From Flaviaestuariibacter flavus (GTDB lineage: Bacteria > Bacteroidota > Bacteroidia > Chitinophagales > Chitinophagaceae), in assembly GCF_004337505.1 (NCBI RefSeq), contig NZ_SJZI01000001.1:62001-126000 (forward strand): a stretch of DNA of 64,000 nucleotides. Reading direction: 5' to 3'. This document shows positions 8,646 to 19,567 of the stretch, piece after piece. Under the pieces are notes generated by a model. That model did no database searches. It was given only the letters and a program-made list of their open reading frames with translations, and was not told the DNA's origin. Both the position numbers and the translations under genes were made by a program. Within the stretch, counting starts at the first letter, position 1. Every line of letters begins with the position of its first letter.

Positions 8646-9500
8646 ATGAAGCTGATTCGCTTTTATACTGATGGGGGCATCCGCCCGGGCCTGCAATTAG
8701 GGGAGACGTACGTGGACGCGTCGTCCTTTGGAGAAGATTATGATGAGCGTTTTTTTGAGAGCAACGGCCTCGAGCGCCTGCGCCAATTTGTTGAAGCGCA
8801 AGGCGACCGGTTGCCCCGCCTCGATGCCTCCGTACGGCTGGCAGCACCGTTTGCGCGCCCGTCGAAGATCATTTGTATCGGGCTGAATTATGCCGATCAC
8901 GCCCGCGAAACCAAGGCGCAGATCCCTTCCGAGCCGATCGTCTTTTTCAAATCCACCACGGCGCTGGTTGGTCCGAATGACGACATCATGATCCCCCGCG
9001 GATCGGAAAAGACCGACTGGGAGGTGGAGCTTGCAGTAGTGATCGGAAAGAAGGCAAGCTACGTTGACGAAAATGCTGCTGACGACCATATTGCCGGCTA
9101 TTGCCTCCACAATGACCTCAGCGAGCGGGCCTTTCAGCTCGAACGCAATGGACAGTGGGTGAAAGGAAAGAGCTGCGACACCTTTGCGCCTATGGGCCCC
9201 TTTATGGCCACGCGCGATGAGATTACCAACATAGATACGCTGCGCTTGTGGCTCAAAGTGAACGGGGAAATGATGCAGGATGGCAATACTTCCAACCTGA
9301 TCTTCCGCATCCCTTTCCTTGTTTCTTATGTGAGCCAGTTTATGACCCTGCTTCCGGGCGACGTGATCTCCACCGGGACACCCGCCGGCGTTGGCCTCGG
9401 AATGAATCCCCAGCGCTACCTGAAGGCCGGAGACGTGGTGGAGCTCGGCATCGACGGCCTCGGCAGCGCCCGTCAAAACGTAGTGGCGTATGCGGATTGA
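8646..9500 (+). CDS. Fumarylacetoacetate hydrolase-family protein, probable 2,4-diketo-3-deoxy-L-fuconate hydrolase
   Basis: 284 residues. The FAH fold is clear from 'KIICIGLNYADHARET', 'PIVFFKSTTALVGP', the metal-binding 'DWEVELAVVIGKKA' near 122-135 and 'GDVISTGTPAGVGLG' near the end. Related enzymes cleave the carbon-carbon bond of 2,4-diketo-3-deoxy-L-fuconate or -rhamnonate, giving pyruvate and L-lactate. Placement between lutC and the lactonase gene fits exactly: its product lactate is what LutABC consumes. Sequence alone would also allow other acylpyruvate hydrolase substrates. Confidence 0.87.
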   Translation: MKLIRFYTDGGIRPGLQLGETYVDASSFGEDYDERFFESNGLERLRQFVEAQGDRLPRLDASVRLAAPFARPSKIICIGLNYADHARETKAQIPSEPIVFFKSTTALVGPNDDIMIPRGSEKTDWEVELAVVIGKKASYVDENAADDHIAGYCLHNDLSERAFQLERNGQWVKGKSCDTFAPMGPFMATRDEITNIDTLRLWLKVNGEMMQDGNTSNLIFRIPFLVSYVSQFMTLLPGDVISTGTPAGVGLGMNPQRYLKAGDVVELGIDGLGSARQNVVAYAD

Positions 9501-10344
9501 TGCGCACCAGCACTTCTGGAAGTTCGACCCGGTGCGCGACAGCTGGATCAACGATGACATGTCGGTGATCCGCCGCGACTTTCTGCCCGAAGATCTGGAA
9601 CCGCTGCTGCACGCATCCCGCATGGATGGCTGTGTGGCCGTTCAGGCCGACCAATCGGAGGCGGAGACCCGCTTTCTGCTGGAGCTCGCGGAGCAGCATC
9701 GGTTTATCAAAGGTGTTGTGGGCTGGATTGACCTGCAATCATCCGGCATTGAGGAACGACTGGACCACTACAGCAGCTTTCCCTTGCTGAAAGGCTTCCG
9801 CCATATCCTGCAGGGCGAAGCGCAGCGCGACCTGATGCTTTCGCCCGCCTTTACCAGCGGCATTGCGGCCCTGCAAGCGCGCGGCTATACCTACGACATC
9901 CTGATCTACCCCGACCAGCTTCGCTATGCCGGCACGTTGGCGGCGCAGTTTCCCGGCCAGGCCTTCGTGGTGGATCACCTTGCAAAGCCGAAAATAAAAT
10001 CAGGTGAGACGCGCGGATGGAAAGTAGACATCGAAGCGCTTGCAGCAATGCCGAACGTGTGCTGCAAGCTCTCGGGCTTTGTAACCGAAGCGGATTGGAA
10101 AGACTGGAAGGAAGAAGATTTTGAACCTTATTTTGATATTGTGCTGAACGCATTTGGCCCCGACCGTGTGCTGTTTGGAACCGACTGGCCGGTGTGCTTA
10201 TTGGCTGCCGGCTACGAGCGTGTGCTGCACGTGGTTGAGCGTTTTGTCGACCGGCTTTCTGAAACAGAGCGGGCAGCCATAATGGGTGGCAATGCCACCC
10301 GTTTTTATAAACTTGAAGACTATGGATCTGCAACTAACCGATAA
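9490..10344 (+). CDS. Amidohydrolase-2 family lactonase, probable L-fuconolactonase
   Basis: 284 residues. The metal-binding start 'RIDAHQHFW' (residues 2-10), 'FVVDHLAKP' and 'LFGTDWPVC' near 230 identify the amidohydrolase-2 group that contains L-fucono-1,5-lactone and L-rhamnono-lactone hydrolases. It should open the lactone made by the fucose dehydrogenase to L-fuconate. The gene overlaps the preceding FAH gene by 11 bp and the following SDR by 23 bp, so all three are co-translated. Confidence 0.87.
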   Translation: MRIDAHQHFWKFDPVRDSWINDDMSVIRRDFLPEDLEPLLHASRMDGCVAVQADQSEAETRFLLELAEQHRFIKGVVGWIDLQSSGIEERLDHYSSFPLLKGFRHILQGEAQRDLMLSPAFTSGIAALQARGYTYDILIYPDQLRYAGTLAAQFPGQAFVVDHLAKPKIKSGETRGWKVDIEALAAMPNVCCKLSGFVTEADWKDWKEEDFEPYFDIVLNAFGPDRVLFGTDWPVCLLAAGYERVLHVVERFVDRLSETERAAIMGGNATRFYKLEDYGSATNR

Positions 10345-11101
10345 GGTCATCATCGTAACGGGGGGCGCCAAGGGTATCGGCGCCGGCATTGTGCGTGCAC
10401 TCGCCCGCGAGGGCGCCCGTCCCGTGATAGTGGGTCGCAGCGAGGAAGATAACCGCGCGCTGGCCGATGAGCTCGGTGCCGGCGATGCCACGGTGCAACA
10501 GGTGGTAGCCGAACTGACGCAGCCTGAAGAATGCCGCCAAGCGATAGCGCAAATTGTCGCCACCTGCGGGCGTATCGATGGGCTCGTGAACAATGCAGGC
10601 GTCAACGACGGTATCGGGCTCGAAAAGGGAAGCTATGAGGGCTTCATGGAAAGCCTGCACCGCAACCTCGTTCATTATTACCTGATGGCGCACCACGCGC
10701 TGCCCGAATTGATCAGGAGCCGCGGGGCTATTGTCAACATTGGTTCCAAGACGGCCGAGACGGGCCAGGGCAATACATCTGCCTATGCCGCGGCCAACGG
10801 CGGCCGCAACGCCCTGACGCGCGAATGGGCCGTGGAGCTGCTCAAATATGGTATCCGTGTGAATGCCGTGATCGTCGCCGAATGCTACACGCCGCTCTAC
10901 GAAACCTGGATCCGTTCCCTGCCGAACCCGGAGGAAAAGCTGCGGCAGATCCAGGAAAAAATTCCATTGGGACAGCGCATGACCACCGCCGATGAGATCG
11001 CCGATGCCGTCCTGTTCCTGCTTTCGGAGCGCTCCTCGCACACTACCGGGCAACTGATCCATGTGGATGGAGGTTACGTGCACCTCGACCGGGCGCTTTG
11101 A
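10322..11101 (+). CDS. SDR oxidoreductase, probable L-fucose dehydrogenase, with altered YxxxK motif
   Basis: 259 residues from ATG at 10322 (MDLQLTDKVIIVTGGAKGIG). The upstream ATG at 10286 would prepend residues foreign to the family. Cofactor loop (TGGAKGIGAG) and NNAG are intact, Ser142 and Tyr155 have the normal 13-residue spacing, but the catalytic lysine four residues after Tyr is Asn159 ('SAYAAANGGRNAL'). By elimination this enzyme oxidises L-fucose to L-fuconolactone. Whether the Asn variant is still active, uses another residue, or marks a family-specific change cannot be settled here. It is the last gene of the core operon. Confidence 0.8.
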   Translation: MDLQLTDKVIIVTGGAKGIGAGIVRALAREGARPVIVGRSEEDNRALADELGAGDATVQQVVAELTQPEECRQAIAQIVATCGRIDGLVNNAGVNDGIGLEKGSYEGFMESLHRNLVHYYLMAHHALPELIRSRGAIVNIGSKTAETGQGNTSAYAAANGGRNALTREWAVELLKYGIRVNAVIVAECYTPLYETWIRSLPNPEEKLRQIQEKIPLGQRMTTADEIADAVLFLLSERSSHTTGQLIHVDGGYVHLDRAL

Positions 11102-11164
11102 CCAGCTGCTTTCTGCACGAAGCGCCTGTGGGATGATACAATAAAGAAAACGAACCGCTTGACT

Positions 11165-13438
<2,274 letters not shown>

Positions 13439-13523
13439 AAGAAATGATTTTGCGTTAGGGGCATTTGCATTTCCTGCTTTTTTAATTTCGACAGCATTGC
13501 GCTGCGGCAGTAAAACGTAAAGT

Positions 13524-14165
13524 ATGGCATCAAAACTACCTCCCGGGAATTCTGCAGAAAACAACCCGGCACATGAAGGGCGACGAAGCTTTATCAAAAA
13601 GGCATCCCTGCTGGCCGCGCTGGCGGCAGCACCGCCGGGCCTCGTTAAGGCCGCCGAATCAGATTGGGATGAGAAGGCCGCTGCTTTTTTTGAGCAGGTG
13701 CCGCTTTCGATCGAGGTAAACGGCATAGCCCACAGGCTGTCTGTGGAGCCGCGGGTTACCCTGCTGGACCTGCTCCGGGAGCAACTGGCGCTTACCGGCA
13801 CCAAAAAGGGCTGCGATCATGGGCAGTGCGGGGCCTGTACGGTGCATGTTGACGGCAGGCGCGTGCTTTCCTGCCTGTCGCTTGCGGTAATGCAGAACGG
13901 GAAAAAAATTACTACCATCGAGGGCCTTGCAACCGGCGACAACCTGCACCCGATGCAGGAGGCTTTTATCCGGCATGACGGGTTTCAATGCGGCTACTGC
14001 ACGCCCGGACAGATCATGTCCGGGATTGCCTGCATCCGCGAAGGACATGCGGCCTCCGAAGACCAGGTCCGGGAATATATGAGCGGAAATATCTGCCGCT
14101 GCGGCGCCTACCCGAATATCGTTAAAGCCATCACCGAAGTAGCGAAAGGAGGGCAAAAGGTATGA
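13524..14165 (+). CDS. paoA: Periplasmic aldehyde oxidoreductase, [2Fe-2S] subunit (PaoA type)
   Basis: 213 residues. A Tat signal is present (RRSFIKKASLLAAL, residues 20-33), so the enzyme is exported folded. Two [2Fe-2S] binding motifs follow: 'GCDHGQCGACTVHVDG' (plant-ferredoxin type) and 'CGYCTPGQIM' with 'GNICRCGAYPN' (four-helix type). It is the electron-transfer subunit of a PaoABC-like molybdenum enzyme that detoxifies aldehydes in the periplasm. It overlaps the next gene by 4 bp. The 85-bp gap before it contains TAATTTCG, one base from a Bacteroidota -7 element, but no confident promoter. Confidence 0.92.
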   Translation: MASKLPPGNSAENNPAHEGRRSFIKKASLLAALAAAPPGLVKAAESDWDEKAAAFFEQVPLSIEVNGIAHRLSVEPRVTLLDLLREQLALTGTKKGCDHGQCGACTVHVDGRRVLSCLSLAVMQNGKKITTIEGLATGDNLHPMQEAFIRHDGFQCGYCTPGQIMSGIACIREGHAASEDQVREYMSGNICRCGAYPNIVKAITEVAKGGQKV

Positions 14166-15145
14166 TCAACTTTGATTTTGTCCGCGTTTCTACGGTTAAG
14201 GGTGCTATCGACGCGCTTGACCGGGATGCGGCGGCCCAGTTTATTGCCGGAGGCAGCAACCTGGTGGACCTCATGAAAAAGGGCGTTCTGGCACCGGAGA
14301 AACTGATCGACATCACCAGCCTTCCGTTAAAGGAGATCAGGAAGGAAGACGGCCGGGTGCATATTGGCAGCCTGGCGCTCAATAGCGACGTTGCCGAAAA
14401 TGAGTGGGTGTTAAATGAGCATCCGCTGCTGTCCCTCGCACTGAATGCCGGCGCTTCGCAGCAGGTGCGCAATATGGCCACGGTGGGTGGCAACCTGCTG
14501 CAACGCACCCGGTGCCCGTATTTCTACAATACTGATATGCCTTGTAATAAGCGACAGCCGGGAGCCGGCTGCGGCGCGCTTAAGGGCTTTAACCGGATGC
14601 ATGCCATTTTCGGTGCGTCGGAGAATTGCATTGCCGTTCACCCCAGCGACATGTGCGTTGCCCTGGTGTCCCTGGGTGCTTCTGTGCAGGTGAGCGGACC
14701 CAAAGGCGACCGTCGTATTCCTTTTGAAGACTTTCACCGGCTACCCGGTAACACACCTGAAAAGGACAATAACCTCGAGCGGGGCGAGCTCATTACGGCC
14801 ATAGAAATACCGGATCACCCGTTCCGGCAAACCGTGCACTATTTGAAGGTGCGCGACCGCGCCTCCTACGCCTTTGCACTCGTCTCCGTCGCTGCGGCGC
14901 TACATCTGCAGGGAGACAGGATCCAGGATGTTCGCCTGGCGATGGGTGGCGTTGCGCATAAGCCCTGGCGTCTGGGCGAAGCGGAGCGGTTTCTGAAGGG
15001 GAAACCGGCTACCCCGGCCAACTTCCGCAAGGCGGCTGCCCTGGCTATGAAAGGAGCAAAAGGGTATGGACAAAATAATTTTAAGCTTAAGCTGGCACCC
15101 AACAGCATCGTGGAGGCATTGACGATCGCTGCTGGAAAAAAATAA
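14162..15145 (+). CDS. paoB: Periplasmic aldehyde oxidoreductase, FAD subunit (PaoB type)
   Basis: 327 residues of the CODH/xanthine dehydrogenase FAD-binding family: 'FIAGGSNLVDLMKKGV' and 'NMATVGGNLLQRTRC' contact FAD. The insert 'CPYFYNTDMPCNKRQPGAGC' supplies extra cysteines like those that bind a [4Fe-4S] cluster in E. coli PaoB, distinguishing it from ordinary XdhA FAD domains. It passes electrons from PaoC/PaoA to an acceptor. It sits between paoA and paoC with minimal spacing. Confidence 0.92.
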   Translation: MINFDFVRVSTVKGAIDALDRDAAAQFIAGGSNLVDLMKKGVLAPEKLIDITSLPLKEIRKEDGRVHIGSLALNSDVAENEWVLNEHPLLSLALNAGASQQVRNMATVGGNLLQRTRCPYFYNTDMPCNKRQPGAGCGALKGFNRMHAIFGASENCIAVHPSDMCVALVSLGASVQVSGPKGDRRIPFEDFHRLPGNTPEKDNNLERGELITAIEIPDHPFRQTVHYLKVRDRASYAFALVSVAAALHLQGDRIQDVRLAMGGVAHKPWRLGEAERFLKGKPATPANFRKAAALAMKGAKGYGQNNFKLKLAPNSIVEALTIAAGKK

Positions 15146-15154
15146 GAGATCGAT

Positions 15155-17398
15155 ATGGATAAGAATTTCTTCTTCGACTCGGACGCCATTGATCCGATTG
15201 ATCGCGTTGATGGAAAAGCGAAAGTGACGGGCGCCGCTACCTATGCGGCCGAATATAAAATGCAGGGTACTGCTTATGGTTTCCTGGTGGGAAGTACCAT
15301 TGCCAGGGGCCGGATCAGAAGTATCGATACCCGAAACGCCGAACGGGCTCCCGGTGTGCTGGCTGTGTTTACTTACCTGAATGCACCTAAGATACCCGGG
15401 TACCAGACAGGCAAAGACCCCGCGAAGCCGCCGACAGGAGGACAGCCATTGCGTATCTTTTTTGATAACGAGATCTTTTATTACGATCAGCCCATCGCCC
15501 TGGTCGTTGCCGATACCTTCGAACGGGTACTCCACGCAGCAAAGCTGGTGCAGGCTGAGTATGAAAAAGCCGAGCATCAGACCAACTTCAAGGCAGCTCT
15601 TGGCAAAGCAAAAATTCCGACCGGACCGCGGTTTGAGGATTACACCCGCGGTGAAGCGGATGCCTATAAGAACGCAGCCGTTAAGATCGAGCAGGAATAT
15701 TTCCACCCCGCTGACGTGCACAGCCCGATGGAGCCTGGCAATATCATTGCGCGTTGGGATGGCGAGGAAAAGGTCACCGTTTATACAAAGACGCAGGGTG
15801 TAGAGGCCACCAGGCGCTCGATCAGCGATGCATTTAAATTACCTAAAGAAGCAATAACCGTCAATGCCGAATACATTGGGGGCGCTTTTGGAATGGCCCT
15901 GCGCACCTGGCCCTACGAGATCGCGGCCGTTATGGCAGCGAAAAAGCTCGATCGCCCGGTCAAGCTGGTGCTGCATCGCGAGCAGATGTTTACCAACGTA
16001 GGGTACCGGCCGGCGACACTACAGAAAATAGGGTTGGGGGCAACAAGTGACGGCAAATTGACAGGGCTTACACACGAGGCAACGGGAGAGACGTCCTCGT
16101 ACCAGGAGTTCACAGAAGCCACGGTCAATATCTCCCGCTTCCTGTACGCGTGCCCCAATGTAACTACCCGCTACCGCCTTGTTCCCCTGGATGTCTGCAC
16201 GCCGATCTGGATGCGTGGCCCGGGTGAAGCGTCGGGGAGCTTTGCGCTCGAGTCGGCTATGGATGAACTGGCCTATGCGTTAAAGCTCGACCCGATCGAG
16301 TTTCGTATTCGCAACCATGCCGATACCGACCCGGAGCGGAACCGGCCCTGGTCGAGTAAGTTCCTGAAAGAGTGTTACGAGCTGGGAGCGGAAAAGATCG
16401 GCTGGAAAGAGCGGAGGCTGCAGCCGCGTTCCCTGCGCGACGGCGATTGGCTCATCGGCTATGGCATGGGCACCGGCTCTTTTGGTGCCGGCAGGGGGAC
16501 GGCCTCTGTAAAGGTTCGCTTATTTCCCGATGGAAAGCTGCTGCTGCAATGCTCCGTCAACGATATGGGGCCGGGTACGGCCACGATGATGACTGCCATC
16601 GCTTCCGAAACCATGGGAATACCGGTAGCGCGGATAACGGTACAAATGGGCAGTACGGAATTTCCGCCGGGCCCTACCCAGGGTGGATCATCGGTTACCT
16701 CCACAGTCGGGTCTGCGGTACACGAAACCTGCGCGGCCTTGAAAAATGAACTGGCCGCATTAGCCAGTAAGGAAAGTTCGCCGTTGCATACCGCCAACGT
16801 TCATGAAGTGAAAGCAGATGATCTTGTTTTCTCCGAAAGCGGTTTGTCGTTAAAGCAAAATGCTGCCCTGAAAGTTTCTTACAACGACCTGCTCCGCTCG
16901 AATGGCCTGCAGGTGCTGGAACTGACGAAAGAATCGAAGGGGCAGCAACAGCCTTACTCGATGTACTCCTTCTCCGTCCATTTTGTAAAGCTGCGGGTGC
17001 ACCCGCCAACCGGGCGGGTGAAGATCGATCATGTGGTATCCTGTGCCGACGCCGGGGCGATCGTAAGTCCCAAGACGGCCGCCAGCCAGATGATCGGCGG
17101 CGTTGTGGGCGGGATCGGCATGGCGCTGATGGAAGACCTTGTCTTCGACCACCGGTTCGGCCGGCCGATCAACAACAACCTGGCCGATTACCACGTGCCG
17201 GTAAATGCCGACATCCCCGATGTGGATATCCTGTTCGTCAACAAAAAAGACCCTTATTCGAATCCACTCGGATCAAAAGGAATCGGCGAGATCTCACTGA
17301 TCGGTGTTGCCCCGGCAGTTGCAAATGCCATTTTTAATGCTACGGGCAAGCGCCTCCGCGAACTACCCCTTACACCCGATAAACTCCTGGAAGGGTAA
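15155..17398 (+). CDS. paoC: Periplasmic aldehyde oxidoreductase, molybdenum subunit (PaoC type)
   Basis: 747 residues, the molybdopterin-binding catalytic subunit. The start 'DPIDRVDGKAKVTGAATYAA' is typical; 'GGAFGMALRTWPYE' and the base-catalyst motif 'GSKGIGEISLIG' with Glu712 are present. Family members oxidise aromatic and aliphatic aldehydes to acids using a molybdenum cytosine dinucleotide cofactor. No PaoD/XdhC-like maturation gene is next to it; the only xdhC in the window is in the purine operon at 45140-46126 and could serve both enzymes (inference). Physiological aldehyde unknown. Confidence 0.92.
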   Translation: MDKNFFFDSDAIDPIDRVDGKAKVTGAATYAAEYKMQGTAYGFLVGSTIARGRIRSIDTRNAERAPGVLAVFTYLNAPKIPGYQTGKDPAKPPTGGQPLRIFFDNEIFYYDQPIALVVADTFERVLHAAKLVQAEYEKAEHQTNFKAALGKAKIPTGPRFEDYTRGEADAYKNAAVKIEQEYFHPADVHSPMEPGNIIARWDGEEKVTVYTKTQGVEATRRSISDAFKLPKEAITVNAEYIGGAFGMALRTWPYEIAAVMAAKKLDRPVKLVLHREQMFTNVGYRPATLQKIGLGATSDGKLTGLTHEATGETSSYQEFTEATVNISRFLYACPNVTTRYRLVPLDVCTPIWMRGPGEASGSFALESAMDELAYALKLDPIEFRIRNHADTDPERNRPWSSKFLKECYELGAEKIGWKERRLQPRSLRDGDWLIGYGMGTGSFGAGRGTASVKVRLFPDGKLLLQCSVNDMGPGTATMMTAIASETMGIPVARITVQMGSTEFPPGPTQGGSSVTSTVGSAVHETCAALKNELAALASKESSPLHTANVHEVKADDLVFSESGLSLKQNAALKVSYNDLLRSNGLQVLELTKESKGQQQPYSMYSFSVHFVKLRVHPPTGRVKIDHVVSCADAGAIVSPKTAASQMIGGVVGGIGMALMEDLVFDHRFGRPINNNLADYHVPVNADIPDVDILFVNKKDPYSNPLGSKGIGEISLIGVAPAVANAIFNATGKRLRELPLTPDKLLEG

Positions 17399-17551
17399 GC
17401 GATGGTAGAGACGTGTCGCAACCTGCCGCATCCGCCGGGAAGATGCCGAAGCCGCGACTTTACAGGCAGACGGTTCTAACGAGGATGTATGGAGCCTGGT
17501 GTACGAATTGTTTCGTATAATTTTTGATTGCAAACACTAAAACAAGATTAT

Positions 17552-17935
17552 ATGAAACATGTTGTTTTCCTGATTGCGATAGCCTGCGCAGGAAGCGCTG
17601 CAAACGCTCAAAGCCGGGTCTGGCGCGAAACCACTTCGGGTGAGCATTACGAAATAGTGCGGGTTTCGGCCTTTGCAGGCGTCGAGGTGCAGGACCAAAA
17701 CGGTCGACCGACCGTTCAGAAACTTTTCAGCGAAGGGAAAGACGGAGGCTTTGTTATTGGCGATATCATCACCGCTGTTGAAAACATCGGGGTCAGTAAT
17801 GCCCGAGAGTGGGAAGCCGCTATAGAAAAATTCAAGCCGGAGCAAAAAGTGACGGTTCGGGTGTTGCGCCAGGGGCGACCGGTGGAATTACCGGTACGGC
17901 TCGGCAAGGTCAATGTATTTGGCAAAGTGGTGTAA
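17552..17935 (+). CDS. Small secreted single-PDZ-domain protein
   Basis: 127 residues from ATG at 17552; the TTG at 17528 is an unlikely start. A signal peptide ends at 'AANAQ'. The rest is essentially one PDZ domain ('GFVIGDIITAVENIGVSNAR', 'VTVRVLRQGRPVELPVRLG'), with no protease domain attached. Stand-alone PDZ proteins in the periplasm usually bind C-terminal or exposed peptides as adaptors. It is followed by a strong terminator, so it is probably transcribed alone or as the last gene after paoC, 153 bp upstream. Role unknown. Confidence 0.75.
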   Translation: MKHVVFLIAIACAGSAANAQSRVWRETTSGEHYEIVRVSAFAGVEVQDQNGRPTVQKLFSEGKDGGFVIGDIITAVENIGVSNAREWEAAIEKFKPEQKVTVRVLRQGRPVELPVRLGKVNVFGKVV

Positions 17936-17953
17936 TGTTGAGAGGATCTTTTG

Positions 17954-17981
17954 CAGCCGGCGCAATAGTGCCGGCTTTTTT
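17954..17981 (+). terminator. Rho-independent terminator after the PDZ gene
   Basis: Perfect 7-bp stem AGCCGGC/GCCGGCT around an 8-nt loop followed directly by a run of T. It starts about 18 bp after the PDZ gene stop. Confidence 0.85.
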
Positions 17982-18120
17982 GTTCCATTCGTGTTCCGGG
18001 CGTTGCCGTTGGGTGGGAGAAACTCAATTGCTTGCTGTCAGCTATTTATTCCTGATCTTTAAAAAAGACCCGGATTTGAAGACAAAGCTGATCGGGCTTG
18101 ATGGGTATGGCGACGATACC

Positions 18121-19542
18121 TCAGGGTAGCTTGGAATAATATTCCAGGAGTTTTATCCTGAATAAAAGGTCATGCTCGGCAAGTGACAAGTCAAGCTTCG
18201 CCTTTTGCAATGCATTTCGTGCCAGTAACAGGTCTTGAGTGGAAAGCAAATTCAGGTTGAATTTTTTTTCAGCTGCTTCTGACACGAAAGTCGCTTCCGA
18301 TAACAGTCTTTTAGACAGGCCTACCTTCTTATTGGCGGCCACTGCTTCTGAATAAGCAGTATAGACCGCGACTTTGACATCCTGCCTGAACTTGTCTTTC
18401 TGAAGCTCGATTTCTTGCCGGCTGATCTCGTCGCGCTTGAGGCTGATGACGGCAGTTTTTCCATTCAAGATCGGAACGCTCAGGCTGATGCCGATATTCT
18501 GGCCAAAGTTTTTTTGAAGTTGGCGGAAGAAAGGTGTAACCCCGTAGGTGCCCGCGCTGTAGGAAGGCGCGACGACATCATAGTTTGTCCCGTTTACCTG
18601 TACTTTGGCCCCCGTAGGCTGTTGCGGCACATATACAAAGCTTTGCGCAGACGAAATGTTTACGAAGTTGCTGCCTGCCGAGCCGAAAAGCGAGAAGGTC
18701 GGGTACAGTGTGCTTTTCGCGGCTCTTATGCGCTCCCTTGCTGCCTGAATCCGGAATTCAATAGCTCGTCCCTGTGGAAGTTTATTTACGGCCTCGGCAT
18801 ATACGGCGTCGGGGAGCACTTGCGCGAGGAAAATTGACGGGTCGGTTTCTGCTGTCGGTGGCACCGGCTCCAACGGAAACCGGACGTCGAGCGCGAGAAC
18901 TGCCTTCAATTGCAGCGTCGCCTTCTCAAATGTCTGTTGGGCGGCCAATAAAGAGAGGCTATCGCTTAGTAGCTGCTGGCGTACTTGTGCTACGTCCAAT
19001 TGGGATAATACGCCCATTCTGGCTTTTTGGGCGACTGCCTCGTTTTGCACCACGCGCTGCTGCAAGTCAGCCGACACAATGCTTATCGTTTCTTTGGCCA
19101 AAAAAACCTGCAGGTAGGATGCGCTAACGGCCAATGCTACATCGTTTTCCGCCCCCTGTGCAGCCATGTCATCGGCCCTGGCTGCTGCCTGGGCGCTATT
19201 CAGCTGGTGGCGTTTCGAAAACCAGTTGAACAGGGTGACGCTCGTTGAAAGCGAAAAGCCGGAATTGAAAAAGTTGCTGCTTTGCAGGATTCCCGTTGTC
19301 GGGTTTTCAGAAAGTCCGAAGCGGTAACCTGCGCTGCTTGCAAAATTCATTGCCGGCCACATCGAAGCCCTGCTTTGATCCACGGTCAGCTGGGAGAGCC
19401 GCTTCTGAAGATCTGCTTCTTTTACAGAAATGTTATGTCGGACCGCATAATCAATGCATTCCTGTAAGGACCATTTTGCCTGTGCTTTTGTCAAAAAAGG
19501 GAGGGAAAGGAACCCTGCAATCAGAGCCAGCCTGTTTTTCAT
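18121..19542 (-). CDS. TolC-family outer membrane efflux protein of the peptide locus
   Basis: 473 residues with a signal peptide (ending 'LTKAQA') and the repeated long coiled helices of outer-membrane efflux proteins ('LQECIDYAVRHNISVKEADL', 'RAAKSTLYPTFSLFGSAGS', 'ARNALQKAKLDLSLAEHDL'). It forms the outer-membrane channel of a type I secretion line together with the HlyD-like and C39-ABC proteins encoded immediately upstream on the same strand. Spacing to the HlyD gene is 25 bp. The set should carry the peptide(s) of this locus out across both membranes. Confidence 0.92.
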   Translation of the reverse strand: MKNRLALIAGFLSLPFLTKAQAKWSLQECIDYAVRHNISVKEADLQKRLSQLTVDQSRASMWPAMNFASSAGYRFGLSENPTTGILQSSNFFNSGFSLSTSVTLFNWFSKRHQLNSAQAAARADDMAAQGAENDVALAVSASYLQVFLAKETISIVSADLQQRVVQNEAVAQKARMGVLSQLDVAQVRQQLLSDSLSLLAAQQTFEKATLQLKAVLALDVRFPLEPVPPTAETDPSIFLAQVLPDAVYAEAVNKLPQGRAIEFRIQAARERIRAAKSTLYPTFSLFGSAGSNFVNISSAQSFVYVPQQPTGAKVQVNGTNYDVVAPSYSAGTYGVTPFFRQLQKNFGQNIGISLSVPILNGKTAVISLKRDEISRQEIELQKDKFRQDVKVAVYTAYSEAVAANKKVGLSKRLLSEATFVSEAAEKKFNLNLLSTQDLLLARNALQKAKLDLSLAEHDLLFRIKLLEYYSKLP

Positions 19543-19567
19543 AAAGCATTTGTTTCACTGGTGAAGG

